A stretch of 64,000 nucleotides of DNA from JBFLYN01 sp040756655 (GTDB lineage Bacteria; Bacillota; Sulfobacillia; UBA8153), in NCBI GenBank assembly GCA_040756655.1, contig JBFLYN010000001.1:62001-126000 (forward strand), read 5' to 3'. The notes under the pieces are model-generated. The model saw only the letters and a program-made list of their open reading frames with translations. It was not told where the DNA came from and made no database searches. Below are positions 24,927 through 33,326 of this stretch, piece by piece (position 1 is the first letter of the stretch; every line of letters begins with the position of its first letter). The translations under genes and the position numbers were made by a program.

Positions 24927-26081
24927 ATGTCCGCCGCAAAGCGTCTGATTGCAGTTTGGCTACTGGTGCTGGTGCTGGCAGCGGCCGGGGGCAGGCTGGC
25001 CCTGGGCCAGGCCACCTCAGGGCTGCAGGAATTGCGTTCCGGTGCCCGTGGTGAGCCGGTGCGGCGCTTGCAGGTTCTCTTGAAATCGTTGAAGTATGAC
25101 CCCGGTCCGATGGATGGGATATTCGGCCGGCAGACGGAACTGGCCCTGAGGAGGTACCAGCGGGACCGGGGTTTGACGGTCGACGGCATCTTGGGAAGAC
25201 AGACCCTGGCTGCCCTCGAGCGTGACTGGAAGGCCCTGCAAACACCCCCGTCGGTGCCGGTCAACAGCGGGCGCATGCACACAGTAAGACCGGGAGAGAC
25301 CCTGCATACCATCGCTTTGCTGTACAATCTCACCTGGATGGACCTGATGGAGTTCAACCACCTCCGGGACCCCAACCGGGTGATGGTGGGACAGGCGCTG
25401 TTTATTCCCGACGAAACCTGGCAACCGGGCCAACCTCCCATAACGCCGGTGGCCGAGCCCGAGCGCTGGGTTGTTGTGCCCCGGCCTGTGGCGGGAGCCG
25501 TGGCTCTTACCTTCAACGATAGCCCCCATCCCAGCTATACCTTGGCCATCCTGGAGGTGCTGGCCCAGCACCAGGTGACGGCCACCTTCTTCGTCATCGG
25601 CTCGCTGGCGGAAAGAAACCCGGACCTGGTGAGGCTCATTTCCGAGAGGGGTCACGAAGTGGCTAACCATTCTTTCAGCCACCAGAGCCTGAGAGGGCAG
25701 CCGTTGAAAGTCATTGAGGAGGAAATTAGCAAAACCAGCCAGCTGGTGCAGTCCATCACCGGCAGCCCAACCACCGTATTCAGGCCGCCGGGCGGGGGAT
25801 TCGACCAGAATGTCCGGATGGCGGCCGCCCGGCAAGATCACCGCATGGTGATGTGGACCAACATCGGGGCCCACACCCCGGCCAGCGTACCCGTGTCCGA
25901 ACTGGCCCAGCGTATCATCGATCATGCTTACGACGGCAGCATCATCATGCTCCATGACGGGTGCAAGGATACCCTGGACGTGCTCTCGGAGGTCATCATA
26001 GGTCTCAAGGCCAAGGACTTCGTTTTTGTTACTCTCAGCGGCGCTTTACAGGCGGTTTTTTTGGGGGGCGCCAATCATTGA
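24927..26081 (+). CDS. Secreted polysaccharide deacetylase with PG-binding and LysM domains
   Basis: The 384-residue protein has a signal peptide (LIAVWLLVLVLAAAGGRLAL, cleaved near residue 30), a peptidoglycan-binding domain (VRRLQVLLKSLKYDPGPMDG, residues 45-100), a LysM domain (HTVRPGETLHTIALLYNLTW, residues 117-162) and a NodB-like deacetylase domain (from about 190). The deacetylase motifs are ALTFNDSPHPSYT, HEVANHSFSHQSL, FRPPGGGF, and IIMLHDG. The first Asp of the usual TFDDGP is Asn here, which removes the expected catalytic base while the metal-binding Asp and two His remain. It probably acts on peptidoglycan at the cell or spore surface, possibly as a weak or non-catalytic binder. 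Confidence 0.92.
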   Translation: MSAAKRLIAVWLLVLVLAAAGGRLALGQATSGLQELRSGARGEPVRRLQVLLKSLKYDPGPMDGIFGRQTELALRRYQRDRGLTVDGILGRQTLAALERDWKALQTPPSVPVNSGRMHTVRPGETLHTIALLYNLTWMDLMEFNHLRDPNRVMVGQALFIPDETWQPGQPPITPVAEPERWVVVPRPVAGAVALTFNDSPHPSYTLAILEVLAQHQVTATFFVIGSLAERNPDLVRLISERGHEVANHSFSHQSLRGQPLKVIEEEISKTSQLVQSITGSPTTVFRPPGGGFDQNVRMAAARQDHRMVMWTNIGAHTPASVPVSELAQRIIDHAYDGSIIMLHDGCKDTLDVLSEVIIGLKAKDFVFVTLSGALQAVFLGGANH

Positions 26082-26123
26082 ACCAGAAGGGGCCCGGGCG
26101 GCACCCTTCCGGTCCACTGATCT

Positions 26124-26645
26124 TCACATTAGTGATGGTGACTCCAGATCCTTCACCGCCTGTTCCCCCTGCTTGAGCACCAGGGCCAACCGCGAGAACT
26201 CCTGGCTGGCAAACATGGCGTGCTGGGCCTGGGCCATGGATGAGACCGCCTGTTGGAGTGACTGGCTCACCTCCATTTCCAGCTGGGCGCGCTGGTTTCC
26301 GATCTGGGTGTCCAGTTGGTCCAGCACCGCCCTGGCCTGCGGCAGATTCGTCCGCAATGCCTCGGTTCCCTGTTGGGCCATGGTGACCAGCTGGGCCGCC
26401 AAGTCCAGGATCTGGTCGAGCTTTTGGGTGGTCACGGCCTGGGTGGCGGCCTGGCTGAGACTGCCCTGCAGCGTTTGTTCAGTCATCATCTGTTGCTGAC
26501 GGATGCTCTTTTGGATCTGGTCGAGTCCGTGCTGCAGCTTCTCCACGGGCGTTTTTGGTTGGGCCGCCGGAGCGACCCGGAGGTCTTTATCCAATCCCGC
26601 CAGCCAACGTTGGCCTGGACCTTCGGGTAGTCCTTGTTCGCTCAT
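26124..26645 (-). CDS. Hypothetical coiled-coil protein
   Basis: The 173-residue protein is not recognised. It is rich in Gln, Ala and Leu, with long heptad-like stretches from about residue 45 to the end (VEKLQHGLDQIQKSIRQQQ; LEMEVSQSLQQAVSSMAQAQ), so a coiled coil is likely. It has no signal peptide or membrane segment. ATG 26645 is five bases after AAAGGAGG, a strong site. It lies 16 bases downstream of the spore protein gene on the same strand, so both may be expressed in the forespore. Confidence 0.65.
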   Translation of the reverse strand: MSEQGLPEGPGQRWLAGLDKDLRVAPAAQPKTPVEKLQHGLDQIQKSIRQQQMMTEQTLQGSLSQAATQAVTTQKLDQILDLAAQLVTMAQQGTEALRTNLPQARAVLDQLDTQIGNQRAQLEMEVSQSLQQAVSSMAQAQHAMFASQEFSRLALVLKQGEQAVKDLESPSLM

Positions 26646-26661
26646 GGGGCCTCCTTTCAGA

Positions 26662-26892
26662 TCAGACGGGGTGACCTGGCCTGGCCAGTTCTTGCTCGGC
26701 ATGGCGGATCATAACCCGGACCACGCGGCCCCCGATGCGACCGCCCACTGCCCCGCACTCTTGGGATGTCATGTCTCCCCATCCCACGGCCTCCAGCCGG
26801 TCCATAAAACCCAGCTCGCCTGCGATCTCGTACTTAAAAGCGTCCAGCACTTGTTCGGGCAATACCCGGCGCCTGCCGGCGAATTTTGCCAA
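26662..26892 (-). CDS. Alpha/beta-type small acid-soluble spore protein
   Basis: These proteins coat and protect DNA in dormant spores and serve as an amino acid store at germination. The 76-residue protein has the family pattern KYEIAGELGF near residue 20 (KYEIAxELG) and WGDMTSQECGAVGGRIGG near residue 38 (WG-x-L/M-T-S-R-E-x-G-x-V-G-G). The normal germination-protease site sits within the first block. TTG start at 26892 follows GAGGTGAGGAC. It is one of the clear signs that the organism forms endospores. Confidence 0.85.
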   Translation of the reverse strand: MAKFAGRRRVLPEQVLDAFKYEIAGELGFMDRLEAVGWGDMTSQECGAVGGRIGGRVVRVMIRHAEQELARPGHPV

Positions 26893-27103
26893 ATGTCCTC
26901 ACCTCGCTTTCCGTAACTATTTTGTCTTGCACGATCCGGACTTATGTTCCCACATTTTTCGTGCGCTGCTAGCCATGGTAATGCTAGTTTGCGCCAGCAC
27001 TGGGCACTCTGTGCAAGCACGTGGTCACGGCCATTTCGTGGTTGGGGCCCAGGAGAGGAAAAACCCTCGGGGTTGACGAAACATGGGCGTGGAGGGGCGG
27101 ATC

Positions 27104-27382
27104 ATGACCAATTTCCTGCGCGCTGGGTTGTTTGCCGAGAACATCAAAGCCATAGGCAGCCGGGCCCGGAGGGTCATGGAGCTGGCCGGGCGGCTGGGAG
27201 CTGATCAAGCCGAGCTGGTGCGCACCTGCGGCGAGCTGAACATGCTTGCTTCAGACATGGCTGATTTCCTCGACCGGCTGGCGTGTGAACCCCTCATCTA
27301 CACGGGTAAAGAAGATGCCGACCACATGGTGGAGTTACTCGATCGCCTGCTGGCTGAATACCAGGCTAGCCAGCGAAGGTAG
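27104..27382 (+). CDS. Hypothetical helical protein
   Basis: The 92-residue protein has no recognised domain. It is predicted to be mostly helical (NIKAIGSRARRVMELAGRLG; DHMVELLDRLLAEYQASQ). ATG 27104 is four bases after GGAGGGGCGG; ATG 27083 upstream is possible but lacks a ribosome site. It is divergent from the spore protein gene and 30 bases before the FmdB-type gene, which may be cotranscribed. Confidence 0.55.
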   Translation: MTNFLRAGLFAENIKAIGSRARRVMELAGRLGADQAELVRTCGELNMLASDMADFLDRLACEPLIYTGKEDADHMVELLDRLLAEYQASQRR

Positions 27383-27412
27383 CGTGGCCACCGGGGAAGG
27401 GAAGTAGGTGCC

Positions 27413-27622
27413 GTGCCCATCTGGGAATTCCGGTGCGCTGAATGCGCACACAAGTTCGAAGTCCTGGTCATATCGTCAAAGCGGGATGAGTTGACCTGCC
27501 CCCGGTGCGGGTCCTTTGCTTTAAAAAAGCTCCTATCCGCTTTTGCTTTCCGCGGCTCTTCGGGCTCAAGCCCTAAGGACTGCGGCTCGTGCTCCGGGAA
27601 GAACTGCTCTACCTGCAAGTAG
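27413..27622 (+). CDS. FmdB-type zinc ribbon protein
   Basis: The 69-residue protein has the FmdB-type zinc ribbon: MPIWEFRCAECAHKFEVLV with CX2C, then LTCPRCGSFALKKLLSAF with the second CX2C. A C-terminal Cys-rich tail (DCGSCSGKNCSTCK) is also common in this family. Proteins of this kind are proposed regulators or small metal-binding factors, first seen beside amidase and formamidase genes. GTG 27413 follows GGGAAGTAG. It precedes the large oxidoreductase cluster by about 80 bases. Confidence 0.85.
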   Translation: MPIWEFRCAECAHKFEVLVISSKRDELTCPRCGSFALKKLLSAFAFRGSSGSSPKDCGSCSGKNCSTCK

Positions 27623-27700
27623 CTGCCCGTCGCAGGCAGGAACTGCTTCCTTTCATGAAGAATTACTCATATTCGGCATTCATGAGCTGGAGGGAGCTTC

Positions 27701-28018
27701 TTGCGCATCACCGAGCACCCGATCTTGGAGTTTGGCCGTGGGCGCCGCGTAGTCTTCACTTTCGACGGACGTGAGTTGGAAGGGTTTGAAGGCGAGCCCA
27801 TCGCCGCTGCACTGCACGCCTCTGGTGTGCGGGTCTTACACTACAGCCCGTCCTTGAGGCGGCCCCGCGGCTTTTTCTGTGCCATCGGCAATTGCTCGTC
27901 CTGCCTTATGGTGGTCAACGACGTACCCAACGTGCGCGTGTGCGTCGAACCCCTCGTCGAGGGCATGGATGTGCGCACCCAACACGGCCTCGGGGCGCTG
28001 GGAGGTGGCCCGGATTGA
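27701..28018 (+). CDS. [2Fe-2S] ferredoxin-like subunit (HcnA/SoxA-type)
   Basis: The 105-residue protein resembles the small gamma/HcnA-type subunit of multi-subunit flavin dehydrogenases: VVFTFDGRELEGFEGEPIAAALHASGVR, a ferredoxin-like fold, and FFCAIGNCSSCLMVV plus VRVC, giving the C-x4-C-x2-C...C ligands for a [2Fe-2S] cluster. In hydrogen cyanide synthase, D-hydroxyproline dehydrogenase and sarcosine oxidase, this domain links two flavoproteins. TTG 27701 follows GGAGGGAGC. The next gene starts inside its stop (TTGA), so the products probably form one complex. Confidence 0.82.
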   Translation: MRITEHPILEFGRGRRVVFTFDGRELEGFEGEPIAAALHASGVRVLHYSPSLRRPRGFFCAIGNCSSCLMVVNDVPNVRVCVEPLVEGMDVRTQHGLGALGGGPD

Positions 28019-29097
28019 GACGCGTGGAAGTGGCGGTGGTCGGCGCCGGTCCCGCCGGCCTGGGCGCGGCCCTGGCCGCGGCCAGCCAGGGCGCCGGGGT
28101 GCTGGTCATCGACAACGCCTGCCGGCCGGGTGGCCAGCTGGTCAAGCAGACTCACAAATTCTTCGGGTCGCGGCGACAGCGGGCCGGGACCCGGGGCATC
28201 GAAATAGCGGACCTGTTGGCACGGGAAGCCATGGAACGAGGCGTGGAGATGTGGCTGGACGCCACCGCTCTAGGTTACTACCCGGCCGACGGAGTGCTCA
28301 CCGTGGAACATCTCGGCCGATTTCGGAAGGTAGTGCCCCGCGCCCTGGTGATCGCCACGGGCGCTAGCGAGCGGATGCTGGCCTTTCCTGGCAACGACCT
28401 CCCCGGCGTTTACGGGGCCGGCGCCGTACAGACCCTCATGAACGTGCACGGCGTAAAGCCAGGGCAAAGGGTGCTCATGGTGGGGGCCGGGAACATCGGG
28501 CTCATCGTCTCGTACCAGCTCATCCAGGCGGGCGTGGAGGTGGCCGCGGTGGTAGAGGCCGCACCACGCATCGGCGGCTATGCGGTACACGCCTCGAAAC
28601 TCCGGAGGTTGGGCGTTCCCATACTGGTGTCCCATTCGGTGAAGGCAGCCCATGGCAGCCCGGTGCTAGATACCGTCACCACCTGGCAGGTGGACCACCG
28701 CTGGGAGGGTATCCCCGGCAGTGAGCGGGATTATGCCTGCGATGTCCTGTGCCTGTCGGTAGGACTGTCGCCCCTGACCGACCTGATGTGGCAGGCCGGG
28801 TGCGACATGCGCTATATCCCCGAACTGGGCGGATACGTGCCAACGCGGGACCGGGAAGGCCGCACTTCCGTACCCGGGCTCTGGGTGGCCGGCGACGCCG
28901 GGGGCGTTGAGGAGGCCTCCAGCGCCATGGCCACCGGCCGGTTGGCCGGGCTGGGCGCGGCACGCTTTCTGGGCTATGATGCGGGCTACGAGGAAGCGGC
29001 CCGGGAGGTCTTAGATGACCTGGCGGCCTTGCGGGCCGGGCCCACCGGGGCCAAGATCCGGAAGGGCCTGGAACGGCTGCAAGGAGGTACGGGCTGA
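28015..29097 (+). CDS. NAD(P)/FAD-dependent oxidoreductase (HcnB-type)
   Basis: The 360-residue protein has two Rossmann nucleotide sites: VAVVGAGPAGLGAALAAA at the N-terminus for FAD, and VLMVGAGNIGLIVSYQL near residue 157 for NAD(P)H or a second nucleotide. VIATGASERMLAFPGNDLPG and GLWVAGDAGGVEEAS are typical of HcnB and of the alpha subunits of D-hydroxyproline and opine dehydrogenases. It usually passes electrons from the DAO-type subunit. TTG 28015 overlaps the previous stop; its own stop overlaps the next gene by one base. It could also serve as the AorC-like flavin subunit for the aldehyde oxidoreductase downstream. Confidence 0.85.
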   Translation: MRRVEVAVVGAGPAGLGAALAAASQGAGVLVIDNACRPGGQLVKQTHKFFGSRRQRAGTRGIEIADLLAREAMERGVEMWLDATALGYYPADGVLTVEHLGRFRKVVPRALVIATGASERMLAFPGNDLPGVYGAGAVQTLMNVHGVKPGQRVLMVGAGNIGLIVSYQLIQAGVEVAAVVEAAPRIGGYAVHASKLRRLGVPILVSHSVKAAHGSPVLDTVTTWQVDHRWEGIPGSERDYACDVLCLSVGLSPLTDLMWQAGCDMRYIPELGGYVPTRDREGRTSVPGLWVAGDAGGVEEASSAMATGRLAGLGAARFLGYDAGYEEAAREVLDDLAALRAGPTGAKIRKGLERLQGGTG

Positions 29098-29609
29098 TGC
29101 TGGAAAAGAGCGGCGTACCCAGTGGTGAACAACTGGAGCTTTGCATGCCGCGCCCGGAGCGCCGGCGACGGGGCGCGGTGGCGGTCTTTGAGTGCTTCGA
29201 GGAAATCCCCTGCGACCCGTGTTACGATGCGTGCAAGTTTGGGGCCGTGTTTCCGTTTGCCGACATCAACCACCTGCCCCGGGTGGACCACGACCGGTGC
29301 AACGGGTGCGCGGCCTGCGTGAGCCATTGCCCTGGGCTGGCCATCTTCGTGGTGGACGAAAGCTGGGCCCCGGGGCGCGCGCTCCTCAAACTCCCTTACG
29401 AGTTCGTCCCCCTGCCTGAGGTGGGGCAACTGCTGGCGTGTTATGACCGGGAAGGCAGGCTGGTGGGAGAGGGCATCACCGTGCGCGTGGTGCGGGGCCG
29501 GCCCCGGCTGGGTACCCCGGTGGTGTGGGTGGAAGTGCACCCAGAACTGGCCTGGCAAGTCCGGCACGTCCAGCCAGTGATGGGAGGTGCCAGCCGTGAG
29601 CGACCATGA
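29097..29609 (+). CDS. 4Fe-4S ferredoxin-type subunit
   Basis: The 170-residue protein has two clusters of cysteines: FECFEEIPCDPCYDACKFGAV near residue 38 and CNGCAACVSHCPGLAIFVVD near residue 67, each with four cysteines and suited to [4Fe-4S] clusters. The C-terminal half (VGQLLACYDREGRLVGEGIT) has no recognised domain. It is a common companion of HcnB/HcnC-like genes in anaerobic Firmicutes, where it probably brings electrons to a ferredoxin pool. ATG 29097 shares its A with the preceding stop. Its end overlaps the BFD-type gene by 14 bases. Confidence 0.8.
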   Translation: MLEKSGVPSGEQLELCMPRPERRRRGAVAVFECFEEIPCDPCYDACKFGAVFPFADINHLPRVDHDRCNGCAACVSHCPGLAIFVVDESWAPGRALLKLPYEFVPLPEVGQLLACYDREGRLVGEGITVRVVRGRPRLGTPVVWVEVHPELAWQVRHVQPVMGGASRERP

Positions 29610-29898
29610 CCAGGCCATCATCATCTGCCGGTGCGAGGATCTGAGCCTGGCGCAAATCCGCCGGGCAATGGCCTACGGGGCGCAGACCATTGATGAGATC
29701 AAGCGGCTCACTCGCTGCGGCATGGGAGCCTGCCAGGGGCGCACGTGCCGCCCGTTGGTGGCGGCAGAACTGGCCCGGGCGCTGAACCAGCCCCTGTGGC
29801 GGGTGGTCATGCCGCGCTTTCGACCGCCCAGCAAGCCCGTACTCCTGGGCAGCTTGGCCAGGGCGGAGCAGGAAGACCGGGAGGACGACCATGACTGA
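29596..29898 (+). CDS. BFD-type [2Fe-2S]-binding protein
   Basis: The 100-residue protein is built around a bacterioferritin-associated-ferredoxin-like fold: IIICRCEDLSLAQIRRAM (C-x-C) and IDEIKRLTRCGMGACQGRTC (C-x4-C-x4-C), the ligands of a [2Fe-2S] cluster. In many amine dehydrogenases this domain is fused to HcnB-like subunits, but here it is a separate gene. GTG 29596 is seven bases after GGGAGGTG; GTG 29587 inside the ribosome site is unlikely. It overlaps the DAO-type gene by eight bases. Confidence 0.85.
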   Translation: MSDHDQAIIICRCEDLSLAQIRRAMAYGAQTIDEIKRLTRCGMGACQGRTCRPLVAAELARALNQPLWRVVMPRFRPPSKPVLLGSLARAEQEDREDDHD

Positions 29899-31039
29899 AC
29901 GCACCGGAGTGGTCATCATTGGCGGCGGGGTAATCGGTTGCGCCATCGCCTATTACCTGGCCCGGTCTGGCTATTCCGATGTGATGGTGCTGGAGCAGTC
30001 TTACCTGGCCAGCGGCTCCACGGGCCGCTGTGGCGCCGGGGTGCGGCAGCAGTGGGGGACGGAGATGAACTGCATCCTGTCCCGGGAGAGCGTGCGCAGG
30101 TTCGAAACCCTCAACGAGGAGTTGGCATACCCGGGTGACATAGAGTTCAAGCAGCGCGGGTACCTGATACTGGCCCACTCGGAAAGAGAGTGGGAGCAGT
30201 TTGCGAAGAACCTGAGACTGCAGCAAAGCCTGGGCATTCCCGCTCGCGCCGTGGACCCCCACGAGGCCCGGGAGCTGGTTCCCATGTTAAACACCGAGGG
30301 TCTCTTGGGGGCGACCTTCTGCCCCACAGACGGGCACTGCAACCCGTTCTACGTCACTCAGGCTTACGCCCGGGCGGCGGCAAGACTCGGGGTGTCCATC
30401 CGCACCTTCACCCGGGTGGAAGCCATCGTAATTCACGGCGGGCGGGTACGAGGAGTAAGCACCCCAGCCGGTGACATCGAGGCTGAGGTGGTGGTCAATG
30501 CGGCCGGGGCCTATGCGGGAGAAGTGGGCAGGCTGGCGGGACTGGAGTTGCCGGTGTATTCCGAGCGCCACCAGATCCTAGTAACCGAGCCGGTGGCCCC
30601 GGCCTTGGACCCCATGGTACTGTCTTTCTCCCGTCACCTTTACTGCCAACAGACGCCCCACGGTTCGTTTATCATGGGGCTGGGCGACCCGGCCGAGCCC
30701 CGGGGCACCGACACCGGGCACTCGTGGCAGTTTCTGCAACGCATGGCAGCCCGGGTCACCGAGCTCCTACCACCCCTGGCCGGGCTCAGGGTAGTACGGC
30801 AGTGGTCAGGCTCGTACAACATCTCGCCCGATCGCCAGCCCATACTGGGGCCAGCCGGTACCGTGGGAGGGTTGTTTTTGGCCGTGGGATTCAGCGGGCA
30901 CGGCTTCATGCTGGCACCGGTAGTGGGGGAGACGCTGGCGGCGTTGATACTGGATCAGACCCCGCCCGTGGATGTGTCCCGGTTGGATGCCGGTCGTTTT
31001 GCCCGCGGCGACCTGATCGTGGAACCGTCGGTGGTTTGA
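29891..31039 (+). CDS. FAD-dependent DAO-type amine/amino acid dehydrogenase (HcnC-type)
   Basis: The 382-residue protein is of the DAO family (glycine oxidase, sarcosine oxidase beta, HcnC, D-hydroxyproline dehydrogenase beta): VVIIGGGVIGCAIAYYLARS at the start binds FAD, followed by CGAGVRQQWGTEMN, VVVNAAGAYAGEVGRLAGLE, and SPDRQPILGPAGTVGGLFLA with GFSGHGFMLAPVVGETLA at the end. Such enzymes oxidise a C-N bond of an amine or amino acid to an imine, releasing an aldehyde or keto acid plus amine. The substrate cannot be read from sequence. ATG 29891 overlaps the previous gene. Confidence 0.88.
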   Translation: MTERTGVVIIGGGVIGCAIAYYLARSGYSDVMVLEQSYLASGSTGRCGAGVRQQWGTEMNCILSRESVRRFETLNEELAYPGDIEFKQRGYLILAHSEREWEQFAKNLRLQQSLGIPARAVDPHEARELVPMLNTEGLLGATFCPTDGHCNPFYVTQAYARAAARLGVSIRTFTRVEAIVIHGGRVRGVSTPAGDIEAEVVVNAAGAYAGEVGRLAGLELPVYSERHQILVTEPVAPALDPMVLSFSRHLYCQQTPHGSFIMGLGDPAEPRGTDTGHSWQFLQRMAARVTELLPPLAGLRVVRQWSGSYNISPDRQPILGPAGTVGGLFLAVGFSGHGFMLAPVVGETLAALILDQTPPVDVSRLDAGRFARGDLIVEPSVV

Positions 31040-31065
31040 ACTAGTGAATGCGGAGGTGATAGGCA

Positions 31066-31467
31066 TTGCTGTTGGGAACTAGAGATGATTTGTGCTCCGG
31101 CTGCCGTACCTGTCAGGTGGCGTGCTCTTTGGAGGTCTTCGGGGTAGTTAACCCCAAGAAGGCCGCCCTGGGCATAGACGCGCTATTTCCGAACCCGGGC
31201 AAGTACCGCCTAGTAACCTGCGACCAGTGCGGCGAGTGCGCCCAGGTGTGCCCCCTGGGGGCCATAGACCAGAAGGATGGCATCTACCTGATCGACGCCA
31301 ATGTGTGCAACCTGTGCGGTCTTTGCGTTACCAGCTGTCCGCGCCAGGCCATGTTCACCCACCCGGACCTCTCAATGCCCATCAAGTGCACGGGCTGCGG
31401 CGAGTGCGTCCGCTACTGCCCGCGCGGCGCGGTCTACGACGTCCACGGGGAGGTGTCAAGGAAATGA
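31066..31467 (+). CDS. Polyferredoxin with four [4Fe-4S] sites (AorA-like)
   Basis: The 133-residue protein has sixteen cysteines in four groups: CSGCRTCQVAC, CDQCGECAQVCP, CNLCGLCVTSCP and CTGCGECVRYCP. This layout is that of AorA, the small electron-transfer subunit of tungsten aldehyde oxidoreductases in Aromatoleum and Moorella, and of HybA/DmsB-like proteins. TTG 31066 follows GGAGGTGATAG. Its stop overlaps the ATG of the aldehyde oxidoreductase gene by four bases, so the two are almost certainly subunits of one enzyme. Confidence 0.88.
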   Translation: MLLGTRDDLCSGCRTCQVACSLEVFGVVNPKKAALGIDALFPNPGKYRLVTCDQCGECAQVCPLGAIDQKDGIYLIDANVCNLCGLCVTSCPRQAMFTHPDLSMPIKCTGCGECVRYCPRGAVYDVHGEVSRK

Positions 31468-33320
31468 AAGCCAAGCTACCAGGCTATGCTGGCCAGATCC
31501 TGTACGTGGATTTGACCACCCAGAAAACGGAGACCCGCCCGCTTCCGCCCGAGCTGGCCCGGGAATATCTGGGTGGACGGGGATTCGTGGCCCGGCTCCT
31601 CTGGGACGAAGTGCCGGCTGGAACCGACCCCTTGGGACCTGAGAACCGGGTAGTCATCGCGGCCGGGCCGCTCAGTGGTCTCTTTATCCCCGGGGCAGGC
31701 AAGCTCCACCTGGGGACCAAGTCGCCGGCCACCGGCGGGTATGGGGACGCCAACGTGGGCGGTCATCTAGCGCCCGAACTCAAGTATGCTGGTTACGATG
31801 CGGTAGTGATCAGGGGCGTCTCAGAGCACCCCTGCGTCGTGGTGATCGACGATGGGGCCGTGCGCTTCCTGGATGGGAGCCAGTGGTGGGGCCAGGGCGC
31901 CATCGAGACCGAGACCCGGCTCAAGGCCAAGCTGGGCCACGACTTCCAGATCATGACCATCGGCCCGGCCGGCGAAAAACTAGTGAAGTTTGCCTGCATC
32001 TCCCACGATTTTGGCCGCCAGGCGGGCCGTACCGGCGTGGGCACGGTGTTCGGCTCCAAGCAGCTGAAGGCCATCGCCATCCGGGGCTCCAGGGACGTGC
32101 CGGTGGCCGATGTCAAGGGCGTGCAGGAGCACGGCCGGAAGATGTACGAGGTGTGCTTCTCCAAGCCCGGTTTCGAGGAATGGACCCCCTACGGCACGGC
32201 CGGGGTGACCGACTGGGTCAACGAAGTGGGGGCGTTTCCCACCCGCAACTTCCAGACCTCGTACTTCCCGGAGCACGAGCGCATCAACGGGCAGCGCATC
32301 CGCGAAAAAATCCTGGTCACCGACAAGGGCTGTTTCGGCTGCCCCATCCCGTGCGGGAAGTATTCCCGGGTCAAGGTCCAGCGCGGCGAGGCCTTCGTGG
32401 AAGGCCCGGAGTATGAGACCATCGCCCTCATCGGCGGGAACTGCGCGCTGGCCACCATCGAGGAGGTCGGGTATGCCAACTACGTGGCCGACGAGCTGGG
32501 ACTGGACACCATCTCCGCGGGCAACGTGGCGGCCTTCGCCATAGAATGCTACGAAAAGGGACTGCTCACCGAAGAGCAGGTGGGGAGGAAGCTCGCCTGG
32601 GGCTGCCTGGACAGCGTGGTCTTCCTCCTGGAGGCCATGGCCGCCCGGGAAGGCATCGGCGATCTTCTGGCCGAGGGCGTGAAAACAGCTGCGTCCGTCA
32701 TCAAGGGCGGCTCGGAGAAGTTCGCCATCCACGTGAAGGGACTGGAGTGGAGCGGCTACGAAGCCCGCTACGCTCCCGCCATGATGCTGTCCTACATGAC
32801 GGCCGACGTGGGTGCCCACCACAACCGCTCCTGGGCCATTACCTACGATGTGGCCGTGGGCCGGGAGACCCTGGAAGGCAAGGCCGAGAAGGTCATCGAG
32901 CTCCAGCACATCCGGCCGCTCTTTGACGCCCTCGGGCTCTGCCGCCTGCAGTGGGTGGAGATCGGTTTTGAACTGGAGCACTACGCCGCCATCTTCCCGC
33001 TGGTGACGGGCTGGGACTACAGCTGGACGGACCTTCTGGCCATCTCCGAGCGCATCTGGAACCTGACCCGTTCCTTCAGCGCCCGGGAGATCGAGGGATA
33101 CGGGAGGGACTTCGACTACCCGCCCGCCCGCTTCTACGAGGAACCCATACCCGACGGGCCCGCCCAGGGACGGTTCATCCCCAAAGAGCAGCTGGAAGAG
33201 CTCCTCGATCGCTATTACCACCTGCGGGGCTGGGATCGGCGGGGGCTGCCCACCCGGGCGAAGCTGGAGAAGATGGGACTGCAGTTTGTCCTGGACGCCC
33301 TGGGAGAGAAGGTAAGCTGA
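31464..33320 (+). CDS. Tungsten-type aldehyde ferredoxin oxidoreductase
   Basis: AOR enzymes oxidise aldehydes to carboxylates with ferredoxin, using a tungsten bis-pterin cofactor and a [4Fe-4S] cluster. The 618-residue protein has the N-terminal pterin-binding domain (LTTQKTETRPLPPELAREYL, GGRGFVARLLW, LHLGTKSPATGGYGDANVGG, GYDAVVIRG), then CFGCPIPCGKYSR with cluster cysteines, EYETIALIGGNCAL, a second pterin-binding part and a last cluster Cys in ALGLCRLQ. Length is normal for the family. ATG 31464 overlaps the polyferredoxin stop. Which aldehyde is oxidised is unknown; the neighbouring amine dehydrogenase genes could supply it. Confidence 0.93.
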   Translation: MKAKLPGYAGQILYVDLTTQKTETRPLPPELAREYLGGRGFVARLLWDEVPAGTDPLGPENRVVIAAGPLSGLFIPGAGKLHLGTKSPATGGYGDANVGGHLAPELKYAGYDAVVIRGVSEHPCVVVIDDGAVRFLDGSQWWGQGAIETETRLKAKLGHDFQIMTIGPAGEKLVKFACISHDFGRQAGRTGVGTVFGSKQLKAIAIRGSRDVPVADVKGVQEHGRKMYEVCFSKPGFEEWTPYGTAGVTDWVNEVGAFPTRNFQTSYFPEHERINGQRIREKILVTDKGCFGCPIPCGKYSRVKVQRGEAFVEGPEYETIALIGGNCALATIEEVGYANYVADELGLDTISAGNVAAFAIECYEKGLLTEEQVGRKLAWGCLDSVVFLLEAMAAREGIGDLLAEGVKTAASVIKGGSEKFAIHVKGLEWSGYEARYAPAMMLSYMTADVGAHHNRSWAITYDVAVGRETLEGKAEKVIELQHIRPLFDALGLCRLQWVEIGFELEHYAAIFPLVTGWDYSWTDLLAISERIWNLTRSFSAREIEGYGRDFDYPPARFYEEPIPDGPAQGRFIPKEQLEELLDRYYHLRGWDRRGLPTRAKLEKMGLQFVLDALGEKVS

Positions 33321-33326
33321 AGTGCG

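Noticed and set aside
31980..33221. 413-codon ORF on the - strand opposite the aldehyde oxidoreductase
   Set aside because: It is wholly antisense to a conserved enzyme gene and shows no domain or ribosome site; it is a GC-rich antisense shadow frame.
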